Numbered from the stretch's first letter, positions 24,554 to 33,841 are shown. The stretch: 64,000 nucleotides of DNA from Variovorax boronicumulans (GCF_029892485.1 NZ_JARXVG010000010.1:124001-188000), one strand, 5' to 3'. A program made the numbers and translations. Notes: generated from the letters alone by a model not told the origin.

Positions 24554-25741
24554 TCACTTGCCGCGCAGGGCCAGCACTTCGGCCGGCTGCACCAGCTGGC
24601 CCGTCTTGTTCGACCAGCTGTTCTTGGTGTACGTGGCCACTGCCGCGAGGTCGGTGTCGCTCAGTTGTTTCCAGGAAGGCATCGCGCCGTTGTTCTGGCC
24701 ATTGAGCAGCACCGTGAGCTGCACCTTGTGGTCGGCATCGGTCACCTTGGGCGAGCCGTCCAGCGGCTTGATCGGGCCCGCGCCCTTGCCGTTCGCCTGG
24801 TGGCAGGCGGCGCAGTTGGCGGCGTAGACCTTCTCGCCGCGCACCAGCATTTCGGGCAGTGCCCAGACCTTGGTCGGGTCGTCCAGCTTGGCGGCGGCTT
24901 CCTTGCGCTTGGCGGCCACCCAGGTCGTGTAGTCGGCCGACGAGACCACCTTCACGTGGATCGGCATGTAGGCGTGTTCCTTGCCGCACAGTTCCTGGCA
25001 CTGGCCGTAGTAGTCGCCCACGGTCTCGGCGCGGAACCAGGTGTCGCGCACGAAGCCGGGAATCGCGTCTTGCTTGAGGCCCAGTTGCGGCACCGCGAAC
25101 GCGTGGATCACGTCGTTGGCGGTGGTGATGATGCGGACCTTCTTGTTGACCGGCACCACCAGCGGGTTGTCGACCTTGAGCAGGTAGTCGTCGGGCATCA
25201 CGCCCTTGGCGCCGGCGTCGGACATCGCGCGCTGCGAACTGTCGAGCGTGGAGATGAAGGCCAGGCCCTCGCCTTCGCCGTTCAGGTAGTCGTAGCCCCA
25301 CTTCCACTGGTAGCCGGTGGTCTTGATCGTGAGGTCGGCGTTGGTGGTGTCCTTCTGGGCCACCAGCACCTTGGTGGCGGGCAGCGCCATCACGATCACG
25401 ATGAGGAAGGGAACGATGGTCCAGATGACCTCGACCACCACCGATTCATGGAAATTGGCCGCCTTGTGGCCCACCGACTTGCGGTGCTTCCAGATCGAAT
25501 AGAACATGACCGCGAACACGGCGACGAAGATGACCGTGCACAGAATCATCATGATCGTGTGGAGCAGATGCTGCTCCTGCGCGATCTTGGTCACGCCGAC
25601 CGGAAGATTCAACTGGCGAACCGAAGGGCCGCCGGGCAGGTCGTTGACTGCGTGCGCCGCGCTGCTGAAAGCCGCGCCGGCCGCCAGCAACAGATTCGCC
25701 GGCCTGTACTTGTTGCGCCAAATGCTCTTCATCGTGTTCAC
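24554..25741 (-). CDS. coxB: cytochrome c oxidase subunit II with fused cytochrome c (caa3 type)
   Basis: A 395-residue subunit II. It has a signal-like N terminus, two membrane helices (about 60-85 and 105-128), and the periplasmic CuA cupredoxin domain with CQELCGKEHAYMP near residue 255. A C-terminal cytochrome c domain follows with CAACH (near 318) and distal Met in GAMPSW. The heme c extension makes this a caa3-type enzyme able to take electrons from soluble cytochrome c or directly. It follows the DUF2244 gene with a 52-bp gap and begins the structural genes. Confidence 0.95.
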   Translation of the reverse strand: MNTMKSIWRNKYRPANLLLAAGAAFSSAAHAVNDLPGGPSVRQLNLPVGVTKIAQEQHLLHTIMMILCTVIFVAVFAVMFYSIWKHRKSVGHKAANFHESVVVEVIWTIVPFLIVIVMALPATKVLVAQKDTTNADLTIKTTGYQWKWGYDYLNGEGEGLAFISTLDSSQRAMSDAGAKGVMPDDYLLKVDNPLVVPVNKKVRIITTANDVIHAFAVPQLGLKQDAIPGFVRDTWFRAETVGDYYGQCQELCGKEHAYMPIHVKVVSSADYTTWVAAKRKEAAAKLDDPTKVWALPEMLVRGEKVYAANCAACHQANGKGAGPIKPLDGSPKVTDADHKVQLTVLLNGQNNGAMPSWKQLSDTDLAAVATYTKNSWSNKTGQLVQPAEVLALRGK

Positions 25742-25793
25742 GTTTCTTCAATTTTTTCGACAAACCCAACCGTGCAGCGCTGCGCAAGCCGCT

Positions 25794-26270
25794 TCAAGCG
25801 CCACGCAACGCCATGCGAATCTCGCGCGCCAGTGCCGCACGCAACTCCGGGCGTACATAGCGCCCCACCCTGACCGATCGACCCTGTCCCGAGACCTCGA
25901 TCAGCGAGCGATCGCTGGTCTGCGGTTCGATCCGCACCTGGTGCGGAAGAAATTCCGTGCGTTCGTAGCGCCCACCGTCCTCGAGCTCCACGACCAGCCG
26001 TCCACCCTGCAATGCGATCCGTTCTCCATCGGTCGCATGCCGCGCGTACAGCATGAAGGCAAAACCCACCGCAGCCAGTTCGAGCCAGGCGAATGGCAGC
26101 ACCAGCGGCGCACCGTGCAGCCAGAACACCGTTCCTATACCGAGCGATACCACGCACAGCGACGCATAGAGCCAGCCCAGCTGGCTCGGCGTTACCGAGC
26201 AGTTCCGCTTCAGGAACCAGTGGATGCTCTGGCCTGAAACGGTGGCAAAACGAAACACGGAATTCGACAC
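25794..26270 (-). CDS. DUF2244 membrane protein
   Basis: A protein of about 158 residues with two transmembrane helices (about 35-75) in the DUF2244 family, frequently encoded just upstream of coxB in proteobacteria. Recognisable features are WFLKRNCSVTPSQL before the helices and LPHQVRIE, then RSVRVGRYVRPE, in the soluble C-terminal half. No ATG is available near the expected start. GTG at 26270 fits the family N terminus; a TTG at 26384 would give 196 residues. The function is unknown. Confidence 0.7.
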   Translation of the reverse strand: MSNSVFRFATVSGQSIHWFLKRNCSVTPSQLGWLYASLCVVSLGIGTVFWLHGAPLVLPFAWLELAAVGFAFMLYARHATDGERIALQGGRLVVELEDGGRYERTEFLPHQVRIEPQTSDRSLIEVSGQGRSVRVGRYVRPELRAALAREIRMALRGA

Positions 26271-26390
26271 GGGCGAGTTCAGCAAATCGGTGCGTCGATG
26301 GTCGCCAAACCCTTCGTACGCCCTCGTACAAACGGGATCCGACAGGCCCTCGATCGCGGGACAATACCCGCGAGTTTCACGCAACGGCGG

Positions 26391-26396
26391 ATTGTA
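26391..26396 (-). promoter_or_regulatory. possible -10 box of the cox operon
   Basis: On the minus strand GCTACAATCC gives TACAAT, about 120 bp before the DUF2244 GTG. The matching -35 is weak. It lies in the 26271-26458 noncoding stretch that must hold the oxidase operon promoter. Confidence 0.3.
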
Positions 26397-26458
26397 GCGG
26401 GTAGATAACGGCGCTCGCAGGCCCTGTGGGACGCCTACGGGTCACTACTACTAGGCAA

Positions 26459-27373
26459 TCAGGCGCCTGGCCGACCTCGTTGCAGCATCGAGCGCATCTC
26501 GCGCAGCGACACCGCGCTTTCGGCCGACAGCGACACGCGCGGCGCGGGCTTGAAAGCGTGGCCGTAGATCACCTCGAAGGTCAGCGCGATGTGGCCATTG
26601 CCACCCTCAGCTGGCGCCAGTTCGGGCAGCGCGCCCTTCAGCGCCTTGTGCCAGGTCTTGCCGCGCAGCGCAGGGAAACGCCCAGGGTGCAGGTTGCGCC
26701 CCAACGTGCGCAACTCGGCCAGCGCCGCCTCGGGCGTGGCCCAGGTCAGCACGATGCGCTCCATGTCCATCACCGGCTCGGCGAAGCCGGCGTGCACCAG
26801 CATGTCGCCCCAGTCGTGCATGTCGGTGTACTCGTGGCCCGCGGCGGGCCAGCCGAGCCGGGCATGCAGCGCGCGCAGTTCGCGCACCGTGTCGGGGCCC
26901 AGGCACGAGAACATCAGGAAGCCGTCGGTCGCGACCAGCTTGTGCCATTGCGAGATCAGCGCCTCGGGGTCGGCGGCCATGTGCAGCGACATGTTGGCCC
27001 AGAGCAGGTCGACGCCGTCTTCGGGCGGCGCGTCGAAGCGGGCCTTGCTGCCCTGCCAGCGGCGCGCGCTCCACCAGGGCGCGGCCAGCGCCTCGCCGGT
27101 CTTGCCGGCCAGAGCGGCTTCGGGCTCGATCACATGGGAGGCGGCGTCGCGGTAACGGCGGGCCACGAGCTCATGCGCCTCGAGGCCGCCGCGCAGCGGC
27201 GCCCAGTCGGCCCAGGTGCGGGGCTGCGCCTTGATCCATTGCAGCCGGTCTTCCATGCGGCGGCCGATTTCCTCGTGCAGCCACGGCGAGCCCTCGGCGG
27301 GCGCCAGCCGGCGCCAGCGTGCGGCCGCCGTGGGGTCGATGGTCGGCGGTCTTCTTGCGGGGTCGGTGGCCAT
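26459..27373 (-). CDS. BioC-like class I SAM methyltransferase
   Basis: A 304-residue methyltransferase resembling BioC, the malonyl-ACP O-methyltransferase of biotin synthesis. The N terminus has LHEEIGRRMEDRLQWIK, a BioC-like opening. The SAM pocket is degenerate: instead of a clear GxGxG there is VIEPEAALAGK near residue 80. The acidic/aromatic loops DLLWANMSLHMAADPEALI and FLMFSCLGPDTVREL are well conserved. No other bio gene is nearby, so the role is uncertain. It is divergent from comF, with 23 bp between starts. Confidence 0.65.
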   Translation of the reverse strand: MATDPARRPPTIDPTAAARWRRLAPAEGSPWLHEEIGRRMEDRLQWIKAQPRTWADWAPLRGGLEAHELVARRYRDAASHVIEPEAALAGKTGEALAAPWWSARRWQGSKARFDAPPEDGVDLLWANMSLHMAADPEALISQWHKLVATDGFLMFSCLGPDTVRELRALHARLGWPAAGHEYTDMHDWGDMLVHAGFAEPVMDMERIVLTWATPEAALAELRTLGRNLHPGRFPALRGKTWHKALKGALPELAPAEGGNGHIALTFEVIYGHAFKPAPRVSLSAESAVSLREMRSMLQRGRPGA

Positions 27374-27396
27374 GGGGCCGTGAGTATATTGAGCCC

Positions 27397-28122
27397 ATGC
27401 TCAGCCACCGTCCCCTGAGGCCTTTCACCTCACTTCTTGCAGGCCTCGCACGGCTGCCCAGCCAGTGCGAGGTCTGCCGCGCCTGGCCCTCGCAGCCGGT
27501 GTGCGACCCTTGCGTTGCGCGATTCGCTCCGCCGACCGCCCGCTGCGGCGGCTGCGCCCTGCCGGTGCCCGAAGGCGTGGCCCGGTGCGGCGACTGCGTG
27601 CTGCACCCGCCGCCGCTGGACGCCTGCCTTGCGGCCTGCACCTATGCATGGCCCTGGCCCGATGCCATCGCCCGGTTCAAGTTTCGCGGCGATGCCGGCT
27701 GGGCCACCCCGCTCGCCACGCTGCTGCGCAGCGCGCCCTGGGTGGAGCCGGCACTGGAGCAATGCGACATCGTGCTGCCCATGCCGCTCGCGCCCGAGCG
27801 GCTGCGCGAGCGCGGCTTCAACCAGTCGCTCGAACTCGCGCGCCGCATGGCGCCGGCCAAGACCGACGCAAGACTGCTGCTGCGCACCCGCGAGACTCCG
27901 GCGCAAAGCGGCCTCGCGCGCGCCGAGCGCCTGCGCAACCTGCGCGGGGCCTTCGCCGTGGAGCCGCTGCGGGCGGACAAGGTGCGGGGAAAGCGCATCG
28001 TGCTGGTCGACGACGTGATGACCAGCGGCGCCTCGCTGTTCGCGGCAGCCGAAACGCTCCGGCTGGCCGGCGCCGAACACATCACCGCGGTCGTTCTGGC
28101 CCGCACCGACCCGCCGCGCTGA
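27397..28122 (+). CDS. ComF family phosphoribosyltransferase-like protein
   Basis: A 241-residue ComF/GntX homologue. The N-terminal zinc finger has paired cysteines (CEVCRAW, CDPC, CGGC, CGDC). A type I phosphoribosyltransferase domain follows with the PRPP loop IVLVDDVMTSGAS near residue 205, preceded by RERGFNQSLELAR. The family supports DNA uptake in competent bacteria and may have a different housekeeping role elsewhere. No other competence gene is present. Confidence 0.85.
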   Translation: MLSHRPLRPFTSLLAGLARLPSQCEVCRAWPSQPVCDPCVARFAPPTARCGGCALPVPEGVARCGDCVLHPPPLDACLAACTYAWPWPDAIARFKFRGDAGWATPLATLLRSAPWVEPALEQCDIVLPMPLAPERLRERGFNQSLELARRMAPAKTDARLLLRTRETPAQSGLARAERLRNLRGAFAVEPLRADKVRGKRIVLVDDVMTSGASLFAAAETLRLAGAEHITAVVLARTDPPR

Positions 28123-28152
28123 CCCCGGCGCAAGCCCGCCGACAATCGGCGC

Positions 28153-28614
28153 ATGTTCCATATCGTCCTGGTCCACCCCGAAATTCCGCCGAACACCGGC
28201 AACGTGATCCGGCTCGCGGCCAACACCGGCTGCACGCTGCACCTGGTCGAGCCGCTCGGCTTTTCGATGGACGACCGCCTGTTGCGCCGCGCCGGGCTCG
28301 ACTATCACGAGTACGCCGAGGTGAAGCGCCATGCCGACTGGCAGGCGCTGGTCGATGCGGAAAGCCCCGCCGCCGACCGGATGTTCGCCCTTACCACCCG
28401 CGGCACGCGCGCCGTGCACGACGTGCGCTTCCAGCCGGGCGACTGGCTGGTGTTCGGCTCCGAGACCAGCGGCCTGCCGCCCGCGGTGCGCGATGGCTTC
28501 GCCGAGCCCCAGCGCCTGCGGCTGCCGATGCGCGAAGGGCAGCGCAGCCTGAATCTCTCGAATGCGGTGGCGGTGACGGTGTTCGAGGCCTGGCGGCAGA
28601 ACGGCTTCGGCTGA
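28153..28614 (+). CDS. trmL: tRNA (cytidine(34)-2'-O)-methyltransferase
   Basis: A 153-residue SPOUT-fold enzyme that 2'-O-methylates the wobble base of certain leucine tRNAs. The whole protein is one catalytic domain, the normal length. Motifs are VLVHPEIPPNTGNVIRLAAN at the start, then WLVFGSETSGLP, and LRLPMREGQRSLNLSNAVAV, the knot-forming SAM site. It follows comF with a 30-bp gap. Confidence 0.93.
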   Translation: MFHIVLVHPEIPPNTGNVIRLAANTGCTLHLVEPLGFSMDDRLLRRAGLDYHEYAEVKRHADWQALVDAESPAADRMFALTTRGTRAVHDVRFQPGDWLVFGSETSGLPPAVRDGFAEPQRLRLPMREGQRSLNLSNAVAVTVFEAWRQNGFG

Positions 28615-28781
28615 CGGCCCGACCGGCTCACACAAAGAAACAAAGTAGCACCCCCTGCCGGCGGCAAGAGCGCATCCGGTCGGCCGCGCGCGGCGTATTG
28701 AAAGACATGCCGGCTCGAATGCAATCCATGCAGCCGGACCGGCATCGAGTCCCTCAACGTCTTGCCCCAAGGAGTTCCATC

Positions 28782-29075
28782 ATGAATGCCAAGTCGATTG
28801 CCATCGCGACCTTCGCCACGCTCGCCCTCAGCACCGCCGCCCAGGCCTTCCAGGGCGAACAGAACCCGCTGCCGCCCGCACCGTTCCAGTCGACGCTGTC
28901 GCGTGCGCAGGTGCAGGCCGACGCGCGCCAGCCGATGAAAATCAGCAACGGCGGCACGGGCGCGCTTCAGGCACGGGACGGCAGCACCGACCGGGGCACC
29001 GTGCGCCAAAGCGCATTGAGCATCACGCGCCAGGGCGCCGCCACCTACGGCGAAGTGACCGACCGCCGGATGTAA
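28782..29075 (+). CDS. small secreted protein (hypothetical)
   Basis: A 97-residue exported protein with a clear signal peptide (MNAKSIAIATFATLALSTA, then AQA). The mature chain of about 75 residues is polar and Gln/Arg/Gly-rich, with no known domain that I recognise. The AAGGAG site 8 bp before the ATG at 28782 supports the start. It stands alone; the 167 bp before it hold no gene that I can see. It resembles in size and style the DUF4148-type periplasmic proteins common in Burkholderiales. Confidence 0.75.
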   Translation: MNAKSIAIATFATLALSTAAQAFQGEQNPLPPAPFQSTLSRAQVQADARQPMKISNGGTGALQARDGSTDRGTVRQSALSITRQGAATYGEVTDRRM

Positions 29076-29093
29076 GAAGAGAAAGCCGCTGCC

Positions 29094-29555
29094 TCAGCGG
29101 TAGCGGCGCGCCACCGACTCGGCCACGCACGCCGGCTTGGCGGCGCCTTCGAGCTCGATGGTGGTTTCCCAGGTCATCTGGAAGCCATCGTCGGCAATCG
29201 GCTCCGAGCTCAGCAGCTTCATGCGCGCGCGCAGCCGCTTGCCCACCGGCACCGGCGACATGAAGCGCACCCGGTTCATGCCGTAGTTCACGCCCATGCG
29301 CGACTCGACCACATCGATCGCCGCCTCGAAGAATTTCGGCAGCAGCGACAAGGTCAGGAAGCCATGCGCAATCGGTCCGCCGAAGGGGCCGGCCTTGGCC
29401 CGCTCGACATCGACATGGATCCACTGGTGGTCGCCCGTCGCCTCGGCGAACTGGTTGACCTGCTCCTGCGTGACGGTGATCCAGTCGCTCACGGCGACTT
29501 CCTGGCCGACGCAGGCGCAGAGATCCTGAAGGGTCTGGAATGTCTTTTTGGTCAT
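29094..29555 (-). CDS. MaoC-like dehydratase
   Basis: A 153-residue hot-dog-fold enzyme of the R-specific enoyl-CoA hydratase (MaoC/NodN) type. It has the hydratase motif: FAEATGDHQWIHVD carries Asp and His, and GPFGGPIAHGFLTLSLLP carries the Gly/His part of the active site. It probably hydrates a trans-2-enoyl-CoA. The start at 29555 gives MTKKTFQ; an ATG nine bases upstream (29564) is an alternative. The physiological substrate is unknown. Confidence 0.85.
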   Translation of the reverse strand: MTKKTFQTLQDLCACVGQEVAVSDWITVTQEQVNQFAEATGDHQWIHVDVERAKAGPFGGPIAHGFLTLSLLPKFFEAAIDVVESRMGVNYGMNRVRFMSPVPVGKRLRARMKLLSSEPIADDGFQMTWETTIELEGAAKPACVAESVARRYR

Positions 29556-29637
29556 GCGGGGCATTCTGGTGCCGGGGGTGCCGGCGCGGCTGTCGGCATC
29601 GCGACAACCGGGATCAGGGAAAACCGGGGGGAAGCCC

Positions 29638-30258
29638 TCAGGCGTCGAGCCATTCGCAAATGGGCTGCCACTGGTCGAGATCGCGCTGCACGCGGCCCGG
29701 CGCGATGTCGAACAGCGTGAGCCCGCGCGCCGCAAGCTGCACGTAGTTCTGCGTGTCGCGCAGTTCACCCAGCACCGGCACGCCGAGCCCCGCGATGAAT
29801 TCGTGCAGCCGGTCGGCCGCCAGGGTGCGCGCGTTCACGCGCATGCCCACTAGGCCGATCTTCGTCTTGTCGGCCTTGCGCTGCTCCAGCAGCCGGTCGA
29901 GGAAATCGCGCGTGGCGTAGATGTCGAAGATGCTCGGCTGCAGCGGCACGATCACCCGGTCGGCCAGCGCCAGCACCTCCTTGAAGCGCCAGCCATGCAG
30001 GCCGGCGGGCGTGTCGAGCACCGCGTGCGTGGTGCCGCGCGGAGGGCGCACCACGGTGCTGTCGCCGGAGGCTTCCCAGGTGGAGATCGGCCGGGCCATA
30101 GGCGGGCGCAGGCCCAGCCAGAGCCGCGAGGACTGCTGGCGATCCACGTCGCCCAGCATCACGGCATGGCCGCGGCTCGCAAAGTAACCCGCGATGTTGG
30201 TCGCGATCGTCGACTTGCCAACGCCACCCTTGGGGTTGGCAACCAGAACCACGGGCAT
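29638..30258 (-). CDS. ParA-family ATPase
   Basis: A 206-residue deviant-Walker ATPase. The Walker A motif is VANPKGGVGKSTIATNI at the N terminus. GDVDRQQSS forms the switch region and VLDTPAG the Walker B strand. Single ParA-like genes without a parB nearby often position chromosomal or cell-pole cargo, and no partner is visible here. A strong GGAGGAGAAC site lies just before the ATG at 30258. It is divergent from kefF. Confidence 0.85.
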   Translation of the reverse strand: MPVVLVANPKGGVGKSTIATNIAGYFASRGHAVMLGDVDRQQSSRLWLGLRPPMARPISTWEASGDSTVVRPPRGTTHAVLDTPAGLHGWRFKEVLALADRVIVPLQPSIFDIYATRDFLDRLLEQRKADKTKIGLVGMRVNARTLAADRLHEFIAGLGVPVLGELRDTQNYVQLAARGLTLFDIAPGRVQRDLDQWQPICEWLDA

Positions 30259-30349
30259 GAAGTTCTCCTCCGGAGATTGGACGGCCTCCATGGTAGTGGC
30301 TGGTCGATTTCGAGTGCCGCAGGGCGCTGGACTGCGATATGTTCGCGGC

Positions 30350-31099
30350 ATGACGACAACAACATCCCCGGGAAATCCCACCGACGACAGTGGCGGCATC
30401 TATGTGATCGCAGCCCATCCGCACTGGCGCGACTCGCGCGTCAACCGCCGCATGCTCGCCGCCGCACGCGCCGTGCCAGGGGTGGAGGTCTGCGACCTCT
30501 ACGGCAGCTATCCCGACTTCGCCATCGACGTCGAGACCGAGCAGGCCCGGCTCGCGAAGGCCCGCCTGGTCGTGCTGGTGCACCCGATTCAGTGGTATTC
30601 GATGCCGGCGCTGCAGAAGCTCTGGCTCGACGACGTGCTCACCTACGGCTGGGCCTACGGCCCCGGCGGCACGGCTTTGCAGGGCAAGGACTTCTGGCTG
30701 GTCGCCACCACCGGCAGCCCGGAGCCCAGCTACCACCCCCAGAGCTACCACCGCTATTTCTTCGACGCCTTCCTGCCGCCCTACGAGCAAACCGCCGCGC
30801 TCTGCGGCATGCGCTTTCTGCCGCCGCTCGTCTTCTACGGGGCGCGCAGCGCCGACGAAGCAGAGGTGACGGCGCATGTCGACACCTACGCCCAGCGGCT
30901 GGGCAGTTATCCCGACTGGTCCGAGATCGAGGAGATCGATGCCTGCGTGGCCTGCCCCGTGCCCGAAGCCGACCGTCCGGCCGAATCCGACGACATGGGC
31001 AAGGTGGTGGCCAGCACCTTCCATGCCGCGATGACCAGCGGCCTCGCCTCCATGTCCGCTGCCAACGAAAGCAACAGCAACCACGAAGGCACGGCCTGA
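30350..31099 (+). CDS. kefF: KefF-like NAD(P)H quinone oxidoreductase
   Basis: A 249-residue flavodoxin-fold oxidoreductase. IYVIAAHPHWRDSRVNRRM opens the FMN-binding domain, and VHPIQWYSMPALQKLWLDD with TYGWAYGPGGTALQGK are the KefF/YwrO signatures. The C terminus has a low-complexity Ser/Asn tail longer than in E. coli KefF (176 residues). The stop lies 2 bp before kefC. In E. coli KefF binds KefC and is required for full potassium efflux during electrophile stress. Confidence 0.9.
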   Translation: MTTTTSPGNPTDDSGGIYVIAAHPHWRDSRVNRRMLAAARAVPGVEVCDLYGSYPDFAIDVETEQARLAKARLVVLVHPIQWYSMPALQKLWLDDVLTYGWAYGPGGTALQGKDFWLVATTGSPEPSYHPQSYHRYFFDAFLPPYEQTAALCGMRFLPPLVFYGARSADEAEVTAHVDTYAQRLGSYPDWSEIEEIDACVACPVPEADRPAESDDMGKVVASTFHAAMTSGLASMSAANESNSNHEGTA

Positions 31100-31101
31100 G
31101 C

Positions 31102-32952
31102 ATGGAACACGCACCTGCCTGGCTGACCAGCAGCCTCATCTATCTGGGCGCCGCCGTGCTGGTGGTGCCGCTGTCGAAATTCCTCGGGCTCGGCTCGATC
31201 ATCGGCTACCTCGTGGCCGGCATCGCCATCGGCCCGTGGGGGCTGGGCCTCGTCTCCAGCGTGGAGGACGTGCTGCATTTCGCCGAGTTCGGCGTGGTGC
31301 TGATGCTGTTCCTCGTGGGCCTGGAGCTCGAACCCAAGCGCCTGTGGAACCTGCGCCGGCCGATCTTCGGCTGGGGCGCGGCGCAGGTGCTGAGCTGCGC
31401 CGCGGTGCTCTTCGCCGCGGGCTGCGCGGTCGGCGCCGAATGGCGCGTCTCGCTGGTCGCAGCGCTGGGGCTGGCGCTCTCGTCCACGGCGATCGCGCTG
31501 CAGGTGTTCGGCGAGCGCAACCTGCTCAAGACGCCGAGCGGCCAGGCCGGCTTCTCGATCCTGCTGTTCCAGGACGTGGCGGCCATTCCGATCCTCGCGC
31601 TGCTGCCGCTCCTGGCGGGCGCCACCGCCGCCGAGCAATCGCTCAGCGGCCTGGACCGCGCGCTGGAAGCGTTGAAGATCGTCGGCGTGATCGCCGGGAT
31701 CATCCTCGGCGGCCGCCTCTTGCTGCGCCCCATCCTGCGCTGGATCGCCCGCAGCAACACGCCCGAGATCTTCACCGCCGCCGCGCTGCTGCTGGTGGTG
31801 GCCATCGCGGCGCTGATGCAGGTGGTCGGCCTGTCGATGGCGCTGGGCGCCTTCCTCGCCGGCGTGCTGCTCGCGGAAAGCGAATACCGGCGCGAACTCG
31901 AAACCGACATCGAGCCCTTCAAGGGCCTTTTGCTCGGCCTGTTCTTCATCGCCGTGGGCATGTCGATCAACTTCGGCGTGCTGATCGCGAGCCCCTGGCT
32001 CATGGCCGCGCTGGTGGTCGGCTTCATGGTCATCAAGCTGGTCGTGATCTACGCACTCGCCAAGGCGATGGGGCTGGCCTACCAGGAGCGGCCTGTGTTC
32101 ACGCTGCTGCTCGCGCAGGGCGGCGAATTCGCGTTCGTGGTGTTCCAGGCCGCGGGGCCGGACGTGCTGCCGCCGGAGATCACGTCGCTGCTGATCGGTG
32201 CGGTGGCGCTGTCGATGCTGCTGTCGCCGCTGCTGCTGGTGCTGCTCGACAAGTTCGTGCTGCCGCGCTACAGCCGTTCCGGGGGCCCGCAGCTGGAAGA
32301 AATTTCCGAGCAGCAAGATGCGAAAGTGCTGATCTGCGGATTCGGCCGCTACGGCCAGATCGTCGGCCGCATGCTGATGTCGCAGGGCCTGCGCGTGACG
32401 GTGCTGGACCACGATGCCGACACCGTCGAGGGCCTGCGCCAGTTCGGCTTTCGCGTGTTCTACGGCGACGCGACGCGGCTCGATCTGCTGCGCACCGCGG
32501 GCGCCGGATCGGCAAAGGCCATCGTGGTGGCGGTGGACGACATCGAACAGTCGCTCGAGATCGTCGACCTCGTGACCGAGAACTTCCCGCAGGCCCGCAT
32601 CATCGCGCGGGCCCGCAACGTGACCCATCTTTTCCAGCTGCGCGACCGCGGCGTGAAGGACATCGAACGCGAGGTGTTCGAGTCGTCGCTGCGCAGCGCC
32701 CGCTCCACGCTCGAGGCGCTGGGATGGCCGGCGCACGAGGCGCGCGAATCGACCATGCGGTTCCGCACGCGGAATATCAAGTTGAGCGACGAGATCTACC
32801 CGCACTACAAGGACCGCGCCAAACTGATCGCGGCCAACAAGGAAGGCCGCCAGCAGTTCGAGGAACAGATGGCGCGCGAGCGCGAGGAGCGGCAGCGGCG
32901 CTCGGGGCGCGACTGGGACCGGATCGACGAGAAGGAAGAGGCGGACTCGTAG
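31102..32952 (+). CDS. kefC: glutathione-regulated potassium-efflux protein (KefC/KefB)
   Basis: A 616-residue CPA2 cation:proton antiporter. About 12 to 13 membrane helices occupy residues 5-390, including the Na/H exchanger motif LFQDVAAIPILAL. A KTN/RCK domain begins near residue 408 with VLICGFGRYGQIVGRML, the nucleotide/glutathione-binding Rossmann fold. A charged, Arg/Glu-rich tail ends the protein. It is cotranscribed with kefF. By family knowledge it protects against electrophiles by acidifying the cytoplasm through potassium efflux. Confidence 0.92.
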   Translation: MEHAPAWLTSSLIYLGAAVLVVPLSKFLGLGSIIGYLVAGIAIGPWGLGLVSSVEDVLHFAEFGVVLMLFLVGLELEPKRLWNLRRPIFGWGAAQVLSCAAVLFAAGCAVGAEWRVSLVAALGLALSSTAIALQVFGERNLLKTPSGQAGFSILLFQDVAAIPILALLPLLAGATAAEQSLSGLDRALEALKIVGVIAGIILGGRLLLRPILRWIARSNTPEIFTAAALLLVVAIAALMQVVGLSMALGAFLAGVLLAESEYRRELETDIEPFKGLLLGLFFIAVGMSINFGVLIASPWLMAALVVGFMVIKLVVIYALAKAMGLAYQERPVFTLLLAQGGEFAFVVFQAAGPDVLPPEITSLLIGAVALSMLLSPLLLVLLDKFVLPRYSRSGGPQLEEISEQQDAKVLICGFGRYGQIVGRMLMSQGLRVTVLDHDADTVEGLRQFGFRVFYGDATRLDLLRTAGAGSAKAIVVAVDDIEQSLEIVDLVTENFPQARIIARARNVTHLFQLRDRGVKDIEREVFESSLRSARSTLEALGWPAHEARESTMRFRTRNIKLSDEIYPHYKDRAKLIAANKEGRQQFEEQMAREREERQRRSGRDWDRIDEKEEADS

Positions 32953-32974
32953 CGCGCCTCCCTTCTTCCCTTCG

Positions 32975-33841
32975 TCAGCCTTCCAGCTTCAGCAGCCTGA
33001 CCGCGTTGCCCTTCAGGATGCCGGGCATCACCTCCGGCTTGAACCCCGCCGCCTCGAAGTCCTTCATCCAGCGGTCGGGCGTGATCAGCGGGTAGTCGCT
33101 GCCGAACAGGATGCGGTCCTTGAGCAGCGTGTTCGCGTACTGCACCAGCTGCTTCGGAAAGTACTTCGGGCTCCAGCCCGACAGGTCGATCCACACATTG
33201 GGCTTGTGCGTGGCCACGCTCAGCGCCTCGTCCTGCCAGGGGAAGCTGGGGTGTGCCATGACGATCTGCATGTCGGGAAAGTCGATGGCGACGTCGTCGA
33301 GGTGCATCGGGTTGCTGTACTCCAGCCTGAGGCCCCCGCCGCAGCGCATGCCCGAGCCGATGCCGCTGTGGCCGGTGTGGAAGATGGCCGGCAGGCCGTA
33401 CTCGGCGATCACCTCGTAGATCGGCCAGGCCATCCTGTCGTAGGGGTGGTAGCCCTGCACCGTCGGATGGAACTTGAAGCCCTTCACGCCGTGCTCCTCG
33501 ATGAGCCGGCGCGCCTCGCGCGCGCCCATCTTTCCCTTGTGCGGATCGACGCTGCCGAAGGCAATCATCATGTCGCTGTTGTTTTTCGCGTGCTCGGCGA
33601 TTTCCTCGTTCGGGATGCGGCGGCGGCCCATGTTCGATTCGGCATCGACCATGAACATCACCAGCCCGATCTTTCTTTCACGGTAATAGGCCACGCTCTC
33701 GGCGATGGTCGGGCGGCCGCTCGAGCCGAAGTACTTGTCGGCGGCGCGGTCGTACTCCTCGCCGTAGTTGTCGAACGGGTTCCAGCAACTCACTTCGGCG
33801 TGGGTGTGGATGTCGATGGCAATCAGGTTCTTGTGGTCCAT
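32975..33841 (-). CDS. amidohydrolase-2 family metal hydrolase (CouO-like candidate)
   Basis: A 288-residue TIM-barrel amidohydrolase. Metal-binding DIHTHAE is at the N terminus; later ligands are FHTGHSG, MAHPSFPW and the terminal LFGSDYPLITPDRW. Family members include decarboxylases and, in Rhodococcus hydroxycinnamate catabolism, CouO, which cleaves a 4-hydroxyphenyl-beta-ketoacyl-CoA. Beside the crotonase, CoA ligase and SDR genes here, a retro-Claisen hydrolase is the best reading. That is inferred from context. The gene is divergent from the crotonase across a 104-bp AT-rich region. Confidence 0.8.
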   Translation of the reverse strand: MDHKNLIAIDIHTHAEVSCWNPFDNYGEEYDRAADKYFGSSGRPTIAESVAYYRERKIGLVMFMVDAESNMGRRRIPNEEIAEHAKNNSDMMIAFGSVDPHKGKMGAREARRLIEEHGVKGFKFHPTVQGYHPYDRMAWPIYEVIAEYGLPAIFHTGHSGIGSGMRCGGGLRLEYSNPMHLDDVAIDFPDMQIVMAHPSFPWQDEALSVATHKPNVWIDLSGWSPKYFPKQLVQYANTLLKDRILFGSDYPLITPDRWMKDFEAAGFKPEVMPGILKGNAVRLLKLEG

